NCBI GenBank assembly: GCA_947259415.1 | Contig: CAMYMI010000015.1 | Coordinates: 1 to 57,808, forward strand | DNA from: an uncultured Ectothiorhodospiraceae bacterium | GTDB lineage: Bacteria > Pseudomonadota > Gammaproteobacteria > UBA9214 | Length of the DNA: 57,808 nucleotides | Direction: 5' to 3' | Shown: positions 1-8,999 of the stretch, piece after piece | How positions within the stretch are numbered: position 1 is the stretch's first letter | Layout of the letters: each line of letters opens with the position of its first letter | Translations under genes and position numbers: made by a program | Notes under the pieces: model-generated | What the model was told of the DNA's origin: nothing | The model's database searches: none | What the model saw: the letters and a program-made list of their open reading frames with translations, nothing else

Positions 1-1
1 G

Positions 2-532
2 GGCAGTGGCAGCTACTACGGCATGCTGCTGGCGCATTTCGGTATCGCGATCTTCATCATCGGGGTGACCGTGGTCACCCTGTTCGATGTCGAGAAGGAC
101 CTGCGCATGTCACCGGGCGAGACCGTCGAACTGGCCGGGCATGCCTTCCGTTTTGATGGCGTCGAGGCCCACCGCGGTCCCAATTACCGTTCCGATCTCG
201 GCACCGTGCGGGTCTTCAAGGGCGAGCGCGAGGTGGCGGTGCTGAAGCCCGAGAAGCGCACCTACCTGGTCCAGACCAAGCCAATGACCGAGGCCGGTAT
301 CGATGCCGGCTTCACCCGCGACATCTACGTCTCCCTGGGCGAGGCGCTCGGCGGGGGCGACTGGAGCCTGCGTCTCTACTACAAGCCCCTGGTGCGCTGG
401 ATCTGGCTGGGCGGGATCTTCATCGCCTTGGGCGGCCTGCTGGCGGCCTCGGACAAGCGTTATCGCATGACCCGGCGGCGGCGTTCCGAAGCGCTGGCTG
501 GCAGCGGCCTGGCCGCGGAGGGGCGCTCCTGA
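2..532 (+). CDS. ccmF: Cytochrome c maturation protein CcmF, C-terminal part (5' end outside window)
   Basis: This is the last ~176 codons of the heme lyase subunit CcmF, which with CcmH attaches heme to apocytochrome c on the periplasmic side. The reading frame is open from base 2, so the gene starts upstream of the window. Visible parts are a membrane segment at the start, a periplasmic stretch rich in charged residues with the conserved 'MSPGE' region, and a final membrane helix before a basic tail. The stop overlaps the start of ccmG (TGATG), as expected in a ccm operon. Identification rests on this tail plus the unmistakable ccmG-H-I neighbours. Confidence 0.93.
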   Translation, partial: GSGSYYGMLLAHFGIAIFIIGVTVVTLFDVEKDLRMSPGETVELAGHAFRFDGVEAHRGPNYRSDLGTVRVFKGEREVAVLKPEKRTYLVQTKPMTEAGIDAGFTRDIYVSLGEALGGGDWSLRLYYKPLVRWIWLGGIFIALGGLLAASDKRYRMTRRRRSEALAGSGLAAEGRS

Positions 533-1065
533 TGGGCCGTTACCTGCGCTACCTGGTACCGCTCGGCATCTTCGCCGTCCTGGTCGCCTTCCTGTTCCGG
601 GGGTTGAGCCTGGACCCCAAGCTGGTGCCCTCTCCGCTGGTGGGCAAGCCCATGCCGGCCTTTACCCTGACCCGACTCGACAACCCCAACGCCACCATCA
701 GCGATGCCGATCTCAAGGGCAAGGTTTCGCTGCTCAACATCTGGGCGACCTGGTGTGCTTCCTGCCGGGCCGAGCACGATGTGCTGCTGCAGCTGGCCGA
801 GACCGGTGAAGTGGCGATCTACGGACTGAATTACAAGGATAACCGCGCCGATGCCCAGCGCTGGTTGCGCCAGCTGGGTGATCCCTACGAGGCCAATGCC
901 TTCGACGAGGATGGCCGGGTGGGTATCGACTGGGGGGTCTACGGCGCGCCGGAGACCTTTGTCATCGACTCGCAAGGCATCATCCGCCACAAGCACATCG
1001 GACCGCTGACTACCGAGGTAGTCAAGACGCAGCTGCTACCACTGATTACCGAACTGAAATCCTGA
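532..1065 (+). CDS. ccmG: Thiol:disulfide interchange protein CcmG/DsbE
   Basis: Membrane-anchored periplasmic thioredoxin that reduces the cysteines of apocytochrome c (or of CcmH) before heme attachment. The 177-residue product has an N-terminal signal anchor (about residues 6-24) and a thioredoxin fold with the active site WCASC (Cys75 and Cys78). The cis-Pro region is seen in 'YGAPETFVID', typical of the DsbE/CcmG family. Length is normal for the family. The start overlaps the ccmF stop by one base and ccmH follows after 7 bases, so the genes are co-transcribed and probably translationally coupled. Confidence 0.96.
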   Translation: MGRYLRYLVPLGIFAVLVAFLFRGLSLDPKLVPSPLVGKPMPAFTLTRLDNPNATISDADLKGKVSLLNIWATWCASCRAEHDVLLQLAETGEVAIYGLNYKDNRADAQRWLRQLGDPYEANAFDEDGRVGIDWGVYGAPETFVIDSQGIIRHKHIGPLTTEVVKTQLLPLITELKS

Positions 1066-1072
1066 CCCTTAC

Positions 1073-1567
1073 ATGAAAAGATTATTTTCCGCACTGCTGG
1101 TTGTGTCGCTGCTGCTCGGCGCTGCGCCGGCATCAGCCACGTCCACCCTCGAGGCCTTCAAGTTCGCCAGCGAGGCGGAAGAACTGCACTTCAAGGACCT
1201 GATTGCGGAGATCCGCTGCCTGGTCTGCCAGAACCAGTCGCTGGCCGATTCGGATGCCGAACTGGCCCATGACCTGCGCGCCGAGGTCTACGACATGGTC
1301 CAGGCGGGCCGGAGCGACGCCGAGATCATCGATTTCCTGGTCAACCGTTACGGCGATTTCGTGCTTTACAAGCCTCCGCTTAAGCCAACGACCTGGTTCA
1401 TCTGGTTTGGACCGTTTGTACTGCTGGCCATCGCCGCCTTCCTGCTGGTGCGCGCCCTGCGCCGCCAGCGCCAGGCACCGGCAACCGAGATCTCAGCAGA
1501 GGAGCGCAAGCGCCTGGATGCATTGCTGGGCAAAACAGCCGTCGATGACGAGGACAACAACCCATGA
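1073..1567 (+). CDS. ccmH: Cytochrome c maturation protein CcmH
   Basis: Membrane-anchored oxidoreductase subunit of the heme ligation complex. The 164-residue protein has a signal peptide (residues 1-22), the family signature LRCLVCQNQ with redox Cys49 and Cys52, and one membrane helix at about residues 105-123, followed by a short basic cytoplasmic tail. It is the short CcmH form that lacks the TPR part, which is supplied by the next gene. Its stop overlaps the start of ccmI (ATGA). Confidence 0.96.
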   Translation: MKRLFSALLVVSLLLGAAPASATSTLEAFKFASEAEELHFKDLIAEIRCLVCQNQSLADSDAELAHDLRAEVYDMVQAGRSDAEIIDFLVNRYGDFVLYKPPLKPTTWFIWFGPFVLLAIAAFLLVRALRRQRQAPATEISAEERKRLDALLGKTAVDDEDNNP

Positions 1568-2835
1568 CCCTGTTCTGGGCACTGGCCGCCATCATGGTGA
1601 TCGTGGCACTCCTGTTCACGCTGCCCTGGGTCCTGCGCAGCAGTCAGCAGCTGGATACCGACCTCGATGCACTGAATACCGCGGTGATCAAGACCCAGCT
1701 CGCCGAACTGGAAGCCGATCTGGAAAGCGGCCGGCTTGATGAGGCCCAGTATCGCGCGGCCCGGCAGGACCTGGAGCGCGAATTGCTGGCCGATCTGTCG
1801 GGAGCGCCGGCGGCGGAGGCTGGGAAAGAGGTGCGTGGTGGACGCTGGGTGGCGCTGGTGCTGATCGTGCTGATCCCGGGACTGACCATCGGCCTCTACC
1901 AGTATGTCGGGACCCAGGAGATCATCCCGCTGCTGGCCAAGGGAGGCGCTGCCCCGGCCAGGACGCCGACCCCGGGCGCCCATTCGCTCGAGGAGATGGT
2001 GGAGCGCCTGGCCGAACGCCTGCGTCAGGAGCCGGATAACGCCGAGGGCTGGGTGATGCTGGCGCGCAGTTACACGTCACTGCAGCGTTTCCCGGATGCT
2101 GCGGTGGCCTACGCCAAAGCCCACCGGCTGGTCGGTGACGAGCCCGCCCTGCTGGCCGATTACGCCGATGCCCTGGTGATGGCCAACCGCCGGGAATTTA
2201 CCGACCAGGCGGGTGCCCTGCTGTTGAAGGCCCTGGAGGCTGAACCCGACAACGTGAAGGCACTGTGGCTCACCGGTCACTGGAAAAATCAGCAGGGCGA
2301 ATTCGCCGAGGCCGTGGGCTACTGGCAGCGTGCCGCCAAACAGCTGCCGCCCGGCGGTGAAGATGCCCAGGTGATTGCCCAGCAGATTCGCCAGGCCCGG
2401 GAAAATCTGGCGCCGGGCGAGGAGGTGGTCGAGACGCCGACACCCCGTCAGGAGACGGCTACCCCCACGCCAGTGACCACCGCCGCTGACAAGGCCATTA
2501 GCGTGAGTGTCACCCTGGACCCGCAGGTCGCTGCCGGCGCCGCCCCCGAAGATACGGTATTCATCTTTGCACGGGCCGTCAGCGGACCGCGCATGCCACT
2601 GGCCATCGTGCGCAAGCAGGTCAGCGAGTTGCCGGTTACGGTCACCCTGGACGACTCGACCGCCATGGCGCCCTCCATGAAGCTGTCAAACTTTGACCAG
2701 GTCGCCGTGGGCGCACGGATTTCGAAGTCGGGTACGGCGATGCCGCAAAGCGGCGATCTGCAGGGGCTGGTCGCGCCCGTGGTGCCGGGCTCCGGTCAGC
2801 CTGTCGAGCTCAACATCGACAGCCAGATCCCCTAA
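1564..2835 (+). CDS. ccmI: Cytochrome c maturation protein CcmI (CycH), TPR type
   Basis: Apocytochrome c chaperone of the heme ligation complex. The 423-residue protein begins with a membrane helix (residues 2-20), a short cytoplasmic loop with heptad-like charged residues, and a second helix (about 95-113). It continues with TPR repeats (about 145-290) that bind the C-terminus of apocytochrome c. A Thr/Pro-rich linker (about 295-315) leads to a C-terminal beta domain of the kind found in many gammaproteobacterial CcmI proteins. It is the last gene of the ccm run here: the next genes are on the other strand. Confidence 0.93.
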   Translation: MTLFWALAAIMVIVALLFTLPWVLRSSQQLDTDLDALNTAVIKTQLAELEADLESGRLDEAQYRAARQDLERELLADLSGAPAAEAGKEVRGGRWVALVLIVLIPGLTIGLYQYVGTQEIIPLLAKGGAAPARTPTPGAHSLEEMVERLAERLRQEPDNAEGWVMLARSYTSLQRFPDAAVAYAKAHRLVGDEPALLADYADALVMANRREFTDQAGALLLKALEAEPDNVKALWLTGHWKNQQGEFAEAVGYWQRAAKQLPPGGEDAQVIAQQIRQARENLAPGEEVVETPTPRQETATPTPVTTAADKAISVSVTLDPQVAAGAAPEDTVFIFARAVSGPRMPLAIVRKQVSELPVTVTLDDSTAMAPSMKLSNFDQVAVGARISKSGTAMPQSGDLQGLVAPVVPGSGQPVELNIDSQIP

Positions 2836-2838
2836 CGG

Positions 2839-3486
2839 TTAGCCACCCGTTTCGACTGTCTTGCCTGATTCTGCCTTGCTGGGCTCGGGCGCAAAGGACA
2901 GGTTGGAAAGTACGCCGTCGATTAGTTCCTTTACCTGCGGGTATTCATTGTAGAGAAACACGCTATAGGCATCCGCGCGGTTGTCCTTGTGCATGCCGAT
3001 CATCAGCGCCTGGCGGTAGCGTCCGGAAAACTCGGAGTTCACATCAAACACCGCCGCCGCCGCCCAGCCCGCGTTGAACAGTTCGGCAGCCTGTGCCGGC
3101 GGGTATTCGCGGTTGGGGGTGTTGCCGCTGCTGGAGAGTGCATTGATCAACGATTCAAACAGCAGCGGGAAGAGGTGGTTGGGTTCGGGTGCGGCATTGT
3201 GGGGGTCGCTGTAATCAATGGAGATGCGTCCCAGCGGCCGGATGATATAACGAATCTCGAGGAGTCCCGATTCATGGCGCAGGGCCCGTTCATAGGGCAG
3301 CACCGGGTTGGGCTCGGGGGTGAGGTCGGCAAATCCGGCGGGTGGCGAGAACCGCAGACCGGACTCGTCCAGCAGCTGTTCAAACAGGTCCGGTGTCTCA
3401 GCCGTGCTGCCCGAGGCCACTGTCGCGAGCCCCTGGCCAGCTATCAACAGCACCAGCAGCCAGTGCCTGACCGTACGCGGCATCAT
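2839..3486 (-). CDS. Exported protein of unknown function
   Basis: The product is 215 residues if started at the ATG that overlaps the stop of the upstream TPR gene (ATGA), a layout that favours this start over longer options. The N-terminus (two Met, Arg, then a Leu/Val-rich stretch and 'ATVASG') is a Sec signal peptide. The mature part is a globular alpha/beta protein with no motif I recognise. It is translationally coupled to the TPR lipoprotein and lies downstream of the multiheme cytochrome, so a role in envelope electron transfer or its assembly is possible but not shown. Confidence 0.8.
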   Translation of the reverse strand: MMPRTVRHWLLVLLIAGQGLATVASGSTAETPDLFEQLLDESGLRFSPPAGFADLTPEPNPVLPYERALRHESGLLEIRYIIRPLGRISIDYSDPHNAAPEPNHLFPLLFESLINALSSSGNTPNREYPPAQAAELFNAGWAAAAVFDVNSEFSGRYRQALMIGMHKDNRADAYSVFLYNEYPQVKELIDGVLSNLSFAPEPSKAESGKTVETGG

Positions 3487-4295
3487 GAGGTATCCGGTTT
3501 CGCCGCCGCTTCCCACTGTTGCAGCAACTCCTCGGCGGTTGTCTTCCATTCCTCGGAAGGCGCGATTTCCAGGAAGCGCCTGAGATCGGCAATGGCCTCT
3601 TCACGCCGGCCTGTGGCTTCATATACGGCAGCCCGGTTGAACCAGGGTGCCGCCGTATGGGGGTCAATGGCGATGCACTGTTCGAAGTCGATCAGCGCCG
3701 TTTCAAAATCGCCCTGACTGAAACTCAGCGCACCCCGGTTGAAGCGGGCGGATAACAGGCCGGTATCGATTTCGATGGCGCGATCGAGGTCCGCCAGGGC
3801 CTCGTCTGTGCGATTGAACTTGCGATAGGCCTGGGCGCGGTTGGTCAGGTGCAGCGGGTTGTCCGGTGCCAGTCTGACGGCAGATTCGAGGCTTGCCAGG
3901 GCCTCCGTGACCTCGCCCTGCTCCAGCAGCAGGCTGCCGCGGATGCCGTGCAGTTCGGCCGCCTCCGGGTACTGGGCGATAGCCTGGTCCAGGGTGTTCA
4001 AGGCTTCCACCGGTCGGTCCTCGGCCAGGTGCTGGAGCGCGACCCGGGCGTGCTTATCGGGTGTCAGGCCGGCATGGGGATCATGGCCTCCATGGGGTCC
4101 CGCGCGAAAGCTGTTCGGCCGGGGTTTCGGCGCGGCCTGGACGATGGGCTCAAGGTCCTCATTGGTGACGGCCGTTGTCGGTACGGGTCCGGTGTCACAC
4201 GCCGACAGGCTCATGGCGACGAGTGTCGCCATGAGCCTGGTCAGGTTAGTGGTGGGCCATTCAGCGCCAGGATGTCTGCTCAATAGCCCGCTCAC
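3483..4295 (-). CDS. TPR-repeat lipoprotein
   Basis: An open frame extends further upstream, but the preceding cytochrome gene ends at 4301. A GTG at 4295 with an AGG upstream gives an acceptable start and places the lipobox LSAC with its Cys at residue 33. The product (about 270 residues) has a disordered Pro/His/Gly-rich linker after the lipid anchor, then about five TPR units (motifs of the type 'ALxxLDxAI..P', 'RAQAYRKFNRTDEAL', 'FNRGALSFSQGDFETAL'). TPR lipoproteins act as scaffolds for envelope complexes. Its place directly behind the multiheme cytochrome suggests a shared task. Start choice is uncertain. Confidence 0.82.
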   Translation of the reverse strand: MSGLLSRHPGAEWPTTNLTRLMATLVAMSLSACDTGPVPTTAVTNEDLEPIVQAAPKPRPNSFRAGPHGGHDPHAGLTPDKHARVALQHLAEDRPVEALNTLDQAIAQYPEAAELHGIRGSLLLEQGEVTEALASLESAVRLAPDNPLHLTNRAQAYRKFNRTDEALADLDRAIEIDTGLLSARFNRGALSFSQGDFETALIDFEQCIAIDPHTAAPWFNRAAVYEATGRREEAIADLRRFLEIAPSEEWKTTAEELLQQWEAAAKPDTS

Positions 4296-4300
4296 ACTGC

Positions 4301-5395
4301 CTACTTGCTCCCGGCATAGGCCTTGAGTGCCTTGTTCATCAGCTCGATGTGCTGCTCGTCGTTCAGGATGCCTGGCTCGGCCACCTTCGCCCACAGCTCG
4401 GCATTGGTCATCTCGCGATGGCAGCCCATGCACAGGCCGGTGCGTTTCATGCCGTCACGCATCTCCTTGGTCAGGGCCCGCGACAGCGGCCAGTGGGTAC
4501 CCACGGTCTGCACCTGCTGCTCGTCCTTAATGATGGTCGACCAGTCGAAGTCCAGCGCCTCGATCTTGGGGATCTGGATCTGGTAATTCTTCGGAATCAC
4601 CTTGCCGGTCTTCTGGTCGATCAGGTCTTCGACGATGTCCACCGGATAACGCAGCTGGTAGACGCCACCCGAGATCCCATAGCCCATGGCCTTGGGGTTG
4701 TTATGGCAGGACTCGCAGGTCCGCGCCTTGCGCTGCGCCGAATGCGGCTGTACCGGTGCCATGTCGATGGCCAGCGGGGTGCGTTCCTGCCCGAGCATTT
4801 TCTGCTCATCCTTCGAATAGGCGACTTGGTCGAGAGCGATGGTCTTGCCATCGCGGTCCTTCACCGTGTAGACGATCTGGCAGCCCGGCATCAGCGGGGT
4901 GACACGACCCTCACCGTTGATACCCAGCACGGGTTCCTCCCAGCGCAGGTAGGCACGGGTTTCTTCCACCTTGCCCGGGCTCTGGATGCCCTTCACGCCC
5001 AGTGGCGATTCGGCGGTGGAACCATCCGGATTCCGTTTACTGCCGGAGGCAATCCAGTCGGTATCATGCTTGGGTTTGCCGTCCTTGCCCGGGCCGTAAT
5101 CGACATGTACATGGCAGCCGTAACACTGCGGTACCCAGGACGCATGGCAGGCATAGCATTCCAGGCTGTCGGCGTGTTTCTGGACCCGGCCCATGGCCAC
5201 CATGGCATTCGGGCTCTTCCAGGCGTTGTCGAGGTTCAGCTGCTTGAGCAGCGGGATATCGAAGTCATTGCCGGTGGCCGAGTGCATAATGGCCTTCTTG
5301 CCGTCCTTGACGACGTTGCCGAAGGGATTGCCGCGCGCGGTCTTCAGGTAGCCTTCCTTCGAAACTTCTCCGGCGTGCCGTGGCAGTCCTCGCAC
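4301..5395 (-). CDS. Multiheme cytochrome c, C-terminal part (out of frame with its N-terminal part)
   Basis: This frame carries the C-terminal half of the large cytochrome whose N-terminal half lies at 5344-6564. It has four further CXXCH heme sites (CYACH, CYGCH, CESCH, CMGCH) and no signal peptide of its own. The GTG at 5395 is unlikely to be a true start: the first residues are a shifted reading of the preceding CEDCH region. Homology-like continuity resumes near 'KEGYLKTARG'. Inserting one base near 5350 would join the halves into one protein of about 755 residues. Either the gene is broken or the sequence has an indel error. Confidence 0.85.
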   Translation of the reverse strand: MRGLPRHAGEVSKEGYLKTARGNPFGNVVKDGKKAIMHSATGNDFDIPLLKQLNLDNAWKSPNAMVAMGRVQKHADSLECYACHASWVPQCYGCHVHVDYGPGKDGKPKHDTDWIASGSKRNPDGSTAESPLGVKGIQSPGKVEETRAYLRWEEPVLGINGEGRVTPLMPGCQIVYTVKDRDGKTIALDQVAYSKDEQKMLGQERTPLAIDMAPVQPHSAQRKARTCESCHNNPKAMGYGISGGVYQLRYPVDIVEDLIDQKTGKVIPKNYQIQIPKIEALDFDWSTIIKDEQQVQTVGTHWPLSRALTKEMRDGMKRTGLCMGCHREMTNAELWAKVAEPGILNDEQHIELMNKALKAYAGSK

Positions 5396-6564
5396 TCGAT
5401 CTCGACCTGCGCCAGCGTGGTGCCCGGGATGTTGCCGTCACCGTGCATGTCGATGGTGGTGTGGCAATCCTGGCACAGCAGCCCGCCCTCGGGATTGCCG
5501 GGTCGGCTCTTGATCTGGTGATGCAGGTCATCGGAGATGAACAGGTACTGCTTGGTGTGTAGCTTGGGCTGTTTCTCGCCTTTCTCGTTAAATGGGGAAC
5601 CATAGGGGAACTCCATCAGGCCCTGGTAGGTCACGCCGATGCGCTTGCCGCGGTTGTGGCATGAATTACAGGTCTCGACAGGAATGCCCGAGTATTCGAT
5701 GTCGCCATGTTTGACCACGGATTTACGCGTGGCCTGGATCTGGTGGGTCAGCAGGTGGCCCTTCTGGGCCTTGTCGATGGTCGGGTCGTTGCCCTCGTAG
5801 ATGCCCTCGTTGCCGTAGGGGATGTGACAGGACGAGCAGCCCTGGCCGCGGTAATCGCCGCGCTTCTCGCGCCCCTTCACCGTGACATGGCAGCGCTGAC
5901 ACTGCTGGCGCTGGTAGGTGAAACCGGCCAGCTTGGGATCCTTTTCGATCTCCTCGACCGAGGGGCTGGGGATCTGGGTCAGTTCGGTCGGGAACTGTTC
6001 CTTGTGGGCCGCCATCATGTCCTTCATGTAGGCCTTGTATTCATCGGTACCGACCGCGGGTACCGGTCCGTCGCCATCCTTGACGTCGTAGTTGCCCCAG
6101 GGGACCTTGTAGTTCTGGACCTCCTCGATGCCCCAGGTGTGCAGGTTGCCCTGGATCTTGCCGGCCTCGGTGTTCATGAGGGATTTTTCCAGGCGCTCCT
6201 CGTAGCCCTTGTGGCAGGCGCTCTGGCCACAGGTGAAGGTGTTGATGTCCATGGCGCCGGGATCGGGATAGAAGGTCTGGGCCCCGCCGGCCTGTTTGAG
6301 TGCCGCCGGTGAACCGCTGTGGGCGGCCTTGGCCTCGGTCGCCTTGGGATCACCGCCATGGCAGATGACACAGCCCTCGCTGTCGCCGTGCGTGGCGCCC
6401 AGTGACTTGATAAGGACCATCATGCCGCTCGCCGGGTCGCGGATATCCTCGATACCCTTGTGACAAGTAATACAACCCGATTCAGTCTTGGCCTGCACGC
6501 TGAAGGCCGGCAGTGCCAGGACCAGCAATGCGGCCGCTTTCAAGAACCCGTTGAGTGTCTTCAT
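5344..6564 (-). CDS. Multiheme cytochrome c, N-terminal part (truncated by a frameshift)
   Basis: Periplasmic electron-transfer protein. It starts with a clear Sec signal peptide (MKTLNGFLKAAALLVLALPA..., cleaved near 'VQA'). It carries seven canonical CXXCH sites (CITCH, CVICH, CQRCH, CSSCH, CNSCH, CQDCH, CEDCH) plus a CGQSACH motif with four residues between the cysteines. With the four sites in the next frame the intact protein would have 11 canonical hemes plus one unusual one. The frame ends shortly after CEDCHGTPEKF. I do not recognise a named family. It diverges from the porin at 6766, with a Crp/Fnr-type palindrome between. Confidence 0.88.
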   Translation of the reverse strand: MKTLNGFLKAAALLVLALPAFSVQAKTESGCITCHKGIEDIRDPASGMMVLIKSLGATHGDSEGCVICHGGDPKATEAKAAHSGSPAALKQAGGAQTFYPDPGAMDINTFTCGQSACHKGYEERLEKSLMNTEAGKIQGNLHTWGIEEVQNYKVPWGNYDVKDGDGPVPAVGTDEYKAYMKDMMAAHKEQFPTELTQIPSPSVEEIEKDPKLAGFTYQRQQCQRCHVTVKGREKRGDYRGQGCSSCHIPYGNEGIYEGNDPTIDKAQKGHLLTHQIQATRKSVVKHGDIEYSGIPVETCNSCHNRGKRIGVTYQGLMEFPYGSPFNEKGEKQPKLHTKQYLFISDDLHHQIKSRPGNPEGGLLCQDCHTTIDMHGDGNIPGTTLAQVEIECEDCHGTPEKFRRKAT

Positions 6565-6672
6565 GATGTCCCCCGCTTGGACGTGTTTTTAGGGAGGGGC
6601 GTTGGTGGAAATTTTGCTGCCCCGACCGAATTATGCTATCGGCCTAGTGTGCTACATCAATCTGCAATTACA

Positions 6673-6686
6673 TTGACCCATGTCAA
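6673..6686. promoter_or_regulatory. Crp/Fnr-family type palindrome (TTGAC-N4-GTCAA)
   Basis: A perfect inverted repeat TTGACCCATGTCAA lies between the divergent multiheme cytochrome and porin genes. Its centre (6679.5) is 41.5 bases upstream of a predicted start at 6721 for the porin, with TCTAAT (6709-6714) as the -10 box. That is the class II geometry used by FNR-type activators. The half-site is TTGAC rather than the FNR TTGAT, so a relative such as a Dnr/Nnr-type regulator is also possible. The binding protein is inferred. Confidence 0.6.
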
Positions 6687-6765
6687 TTGATTTCAATATT
6701 GAATATAGTCTAATGCGTTGTCACTTCAAGTAACGCGTTTTTTCAATAACCTGGGGGCACTGCAG

Positions 6766-7941
6766 ATGACCACGATCAAGAGAATGATGACCGGGCGCCG
6801 GCGACCGGGCAGGATATTCCTGAGCGGATTACTGGGTTTCATGGTCGCGGCACCGGCCGCGGCCGCGATTTATGAGTCCGACAAGCTCAAGGTCTACGGT
6901 GATTTCCGCCTGCGCCTTGAGCAGGACTGGGATTCACAGACCAGCAGCGGCAGCGACCGGGACGACCGGCTGCGTACCCGGGTGCGGGTACGGCTCGGCA
7001 TGAACTACAAGCCGACCGATATGTTCGATCTCGGCGTGCGCCTGCGCACCGGTTCGGACGACAGCCAGCAGTCACCGCATATCACGGTCATCGACTTCGA
7101 TGACAACGACACCGGCGATGCGCACTTCAATTTCGACAAGTGGTACCTGAAGGCCAAGCAGGGCGGCCTGTGGGGCTGGGTCGGCCGCAACGGCCTGCCG
7201 ATCTGGAAGCCGAACGAGCTGTTCTGGGACGATGACGTCACCCCGGCGGGCATCGCGGCAGGCTATGACTTCAACGTCGGTGACGGCAGCAAGCTCGGTA
7301 TCAATGCCGGTTACTTCTCCCTGCCGGCGGGGATGCAGGAATTCTGCGGCAACATGGCTCATGGCCAGGCGGTATTGAAGACCTCGATGGGCGGCGCGGG
7401 GCTGACCGCGGCGGTGGGTGTGTTCGGCATGGATGAAGGGGCCTCGGACAGCAGTGAGTCGGACTGCGATCTTTATCAGCGCAATAACGGCGAGCGTGAC
7501 TACACCATCTGGGTCGGCAACCTGCAGGCGAAATTAAAGGCGGGCGGACGGCCGCTGGCGATCGGGGCGGACTTCATGCATAACACCGAAGATTATGCCC
7601 TCACCGACCCCGGTATCACGGCCACCAACCAGGACGAGACCGACGGCTGGGATGTCTACGTGAAATACGGCGGCACCAAGAACAAGGGCGACTGGCTGCT
7701 GGGCTACTGGTATGCCGATATCGAGCAGTTCGCCGTGAACAGCTCCTTTGCCCAGGATGACTGGGTGCGCTGGGGCTCGGCCACCCAGACCCGTGCCAGT
7801 GACATGAAGGGGCACGAGCTACGCGCCGCCTACGGACTCGGCGGCGGTATGAACCTGGTGGCGCGCCTCTACCTGGTGGAGGCCATCACCAGCATCGAGG
7901 ACGGCAACCGCTTCCGGCTGGACTTCAATTACAAATTCTAG
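6766..7941 (+). CDS. Putative outer-membrane porin
   Basis: The ATG at 6766 has a GGGGG stretch 8 bases upstream and gives 391 residues. A TTG 48 bases earlier is a less likely start. A long basic signal peptide ends in a hydrophobic run and 'APAAAA'. The mature part is rich in alternating polar/hydrophobic beta strands with aromatic girdles and ends in 'FNYKF', the C-terminal Phe typical of outer-membrane barrels. The opening 'KVYGDFRLRLEQDWD' resembles porins of the alginate/phosphate-selective type. Substrate is unknown. It is divergent from the multiheme cytochrome and followed by a strong terminator. Confidence 0.85.
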   Translation: MTTIKRMMTGRRRPGRIFLSGLLGFMVAAPAAAAIYESDKLKVYGDFRLRLEQDWDSQTSSGSDRDDRLRTRVRVRLGMNYKPTDMFDLGVRLRTGSDDSQQSPHITVIDFDDNDTGDAHFNFDKWYLKAKQGGLWGWVGRNGLPIWKPNELFWDDDVTPAGIAAGYDFNVGDGSKLGINAGYFSLPAGMQEFCGNMAHGQAVLKTSMGGAGLTAAVGVFGMDEGASDSSESDCDLYQRNNGERDYTIWVGNLQAKLKAGGRPLAIGADFMHNTEDYALTDPGITATNQDETDGWDVYVKYGGTKNKGDWLLGYWYADIEQFAVNSSFAQDDWVRWGSATQTRASDMKGHELRAAYGLGGGMNLVARLYLVEAITSIEDGNRFRLDFNYKF

Positions 7942-7963
7942 CAGGCGCATCTGACGCCGAAAT

Positions 7964-7995
7964 GCCCGGCACTGCTTGTAGTGCCGGGCTTTTTT
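7964..7995 (+). terminator. Intrinsic terminator of the porin gene
   Basis: A perfect 10-bp stem (GCCCGGCACT / AGTGCCGGGC) with a six-base loop is followed by six T residues, 22 bases after the porin stop. Confidence 0.93.
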
Positions 7996-8321
7996 ATCCC
8001 GGTGGGTCAAAAGCTGCGCCGTCACGTAATGACCGGAACGGTGTGACGGGCAACCGCCGGGCTTTCACCGGTACTCCTATCGCCGCGCCGGCGCTGCAAG
8101 AATTCCCTCAAGCAATCAGTCCCTTACGCCGATACCATGGATAGGCTAGTGGAATGGGCCGGTGCGGCCCTATTTCCCCTGAATCTAGCCCGAGACAGGC
8201 TGTATCCTGACCGCTACCTTCGTGATATGAAGATTGGTAGTATTAATGAAGCAGACGTACAAGAAATGCATGCCTGAACAACAAAGATCTGCTGGAGTAC
8301 TGATGTATTGAGAGGTACCGC
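7996..8321. other. Intergenic region with no recognised gene
   Basis: This stretch between the porin terminator and the next gene has no convincing reading frame. Its last bases contain the ribosome binding site (GAGAGG) of the 8322 gene, and a promoter for that gene must lie here. No hairpin with a T-tract or other structure stood out. Confidence 0.5.
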
Positions 8322-8864
8322 ATGGTAGATAAAACTACAACAAAAGCCAGTAGCACTGCAGCGACTTCCAGCAAGCCCGCCACGGGCATGGGAGCCGTGA
8401 CGCTCGATGGTGATGCCATGGACCGTTTCGTGCGCAGCTTCGAGGCGAGCGCCCGACGCTGGGAACTGGTGGTCTACCCGGCAATGCTGGCCTTCGTCAT
8501 ACTCGCTGCCTACGGTTTCTTCCTGATCTATAGCCTGAGCCGCGACATCCATGTGCTGGCAGAGGGCATGGACCCCGAAATGGGCCAGCACCTGACCGAT
8601 ATTTCCTCCAGTGTGGCCTACCTCTCCGAGAATGTGCGCACCATGACCCGGCGCGTTGACAAGATGTCGAATACCCTGATCGATATCTCCGACAAGATGG
8701 ACACGATGGAAGCGCTGGATCCCATGTTGGTGCATATGCGCGGAATGGATGCCTCGATGCATAACATGAACATCACCATCGACCAGATGCGCGGCGAGGT
8801 GACCTATATGGGTCGTAGTATTGGACGTCCGTTATCGAAGATGAACAGTTTCTTTCCGTGGTAG
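8322..8864 (+). CDS. Single-span membrane protein with coiled-coil tail, unknown function
   Basis: 180 residues with a good ribosome site (GAGAGG) before the ATG. A Thr/Ser-rich N-terminal segment of about 45 residues precedes one membrane helix (about 50-72). The remainder is helical and Met-rich with heptad-like repeats (VAYLSENVRTMTRRVDKMSNTL, ISDKMDTMEAL), suggesting a periplasmic or cytoplasmic coiled coil similar in style to methyl-accepting or SNARE-like helices. No catalytic motif is visible. It stands alone, with its own leader. Confidence 0.8.
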   Translation: MVDKTTTKASSTAATSSKPATGMGAVTLDGDAMDRFVRSFEASARRWELVVYPAMLAFVILAAYGFFLIYSLSRDIHVLAEGMDPEMGQHLTDISSSVAYLSENVRTMTRRVDKMSNTLIDISDKMDTMEALDPMLVHMRGMDASMHNMNITIDQMRGEVTYMGRSIGRPLSKMNSFFPW

Positions 8865-8999
8865 AACCGGTCCCGGTCTTCACGGTGACATGTGCATAAT
8901 ACATTACACATTAGTGTTCCACGCGGCATAATCTGCGACTGCTCGGGTGCTTATCCTGTGAGCCCGGCATATTAAAACAAGTAAAAAAGGAGAATTGTT

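Noticed and set aside
5344-5395. Programmed frameshift in the multiheme cytochrome
   Set aside because: The overlap has no X-XXY-YYZ slippery heptamer and no clear downstream stimulator, so an indel or decay is simpler.
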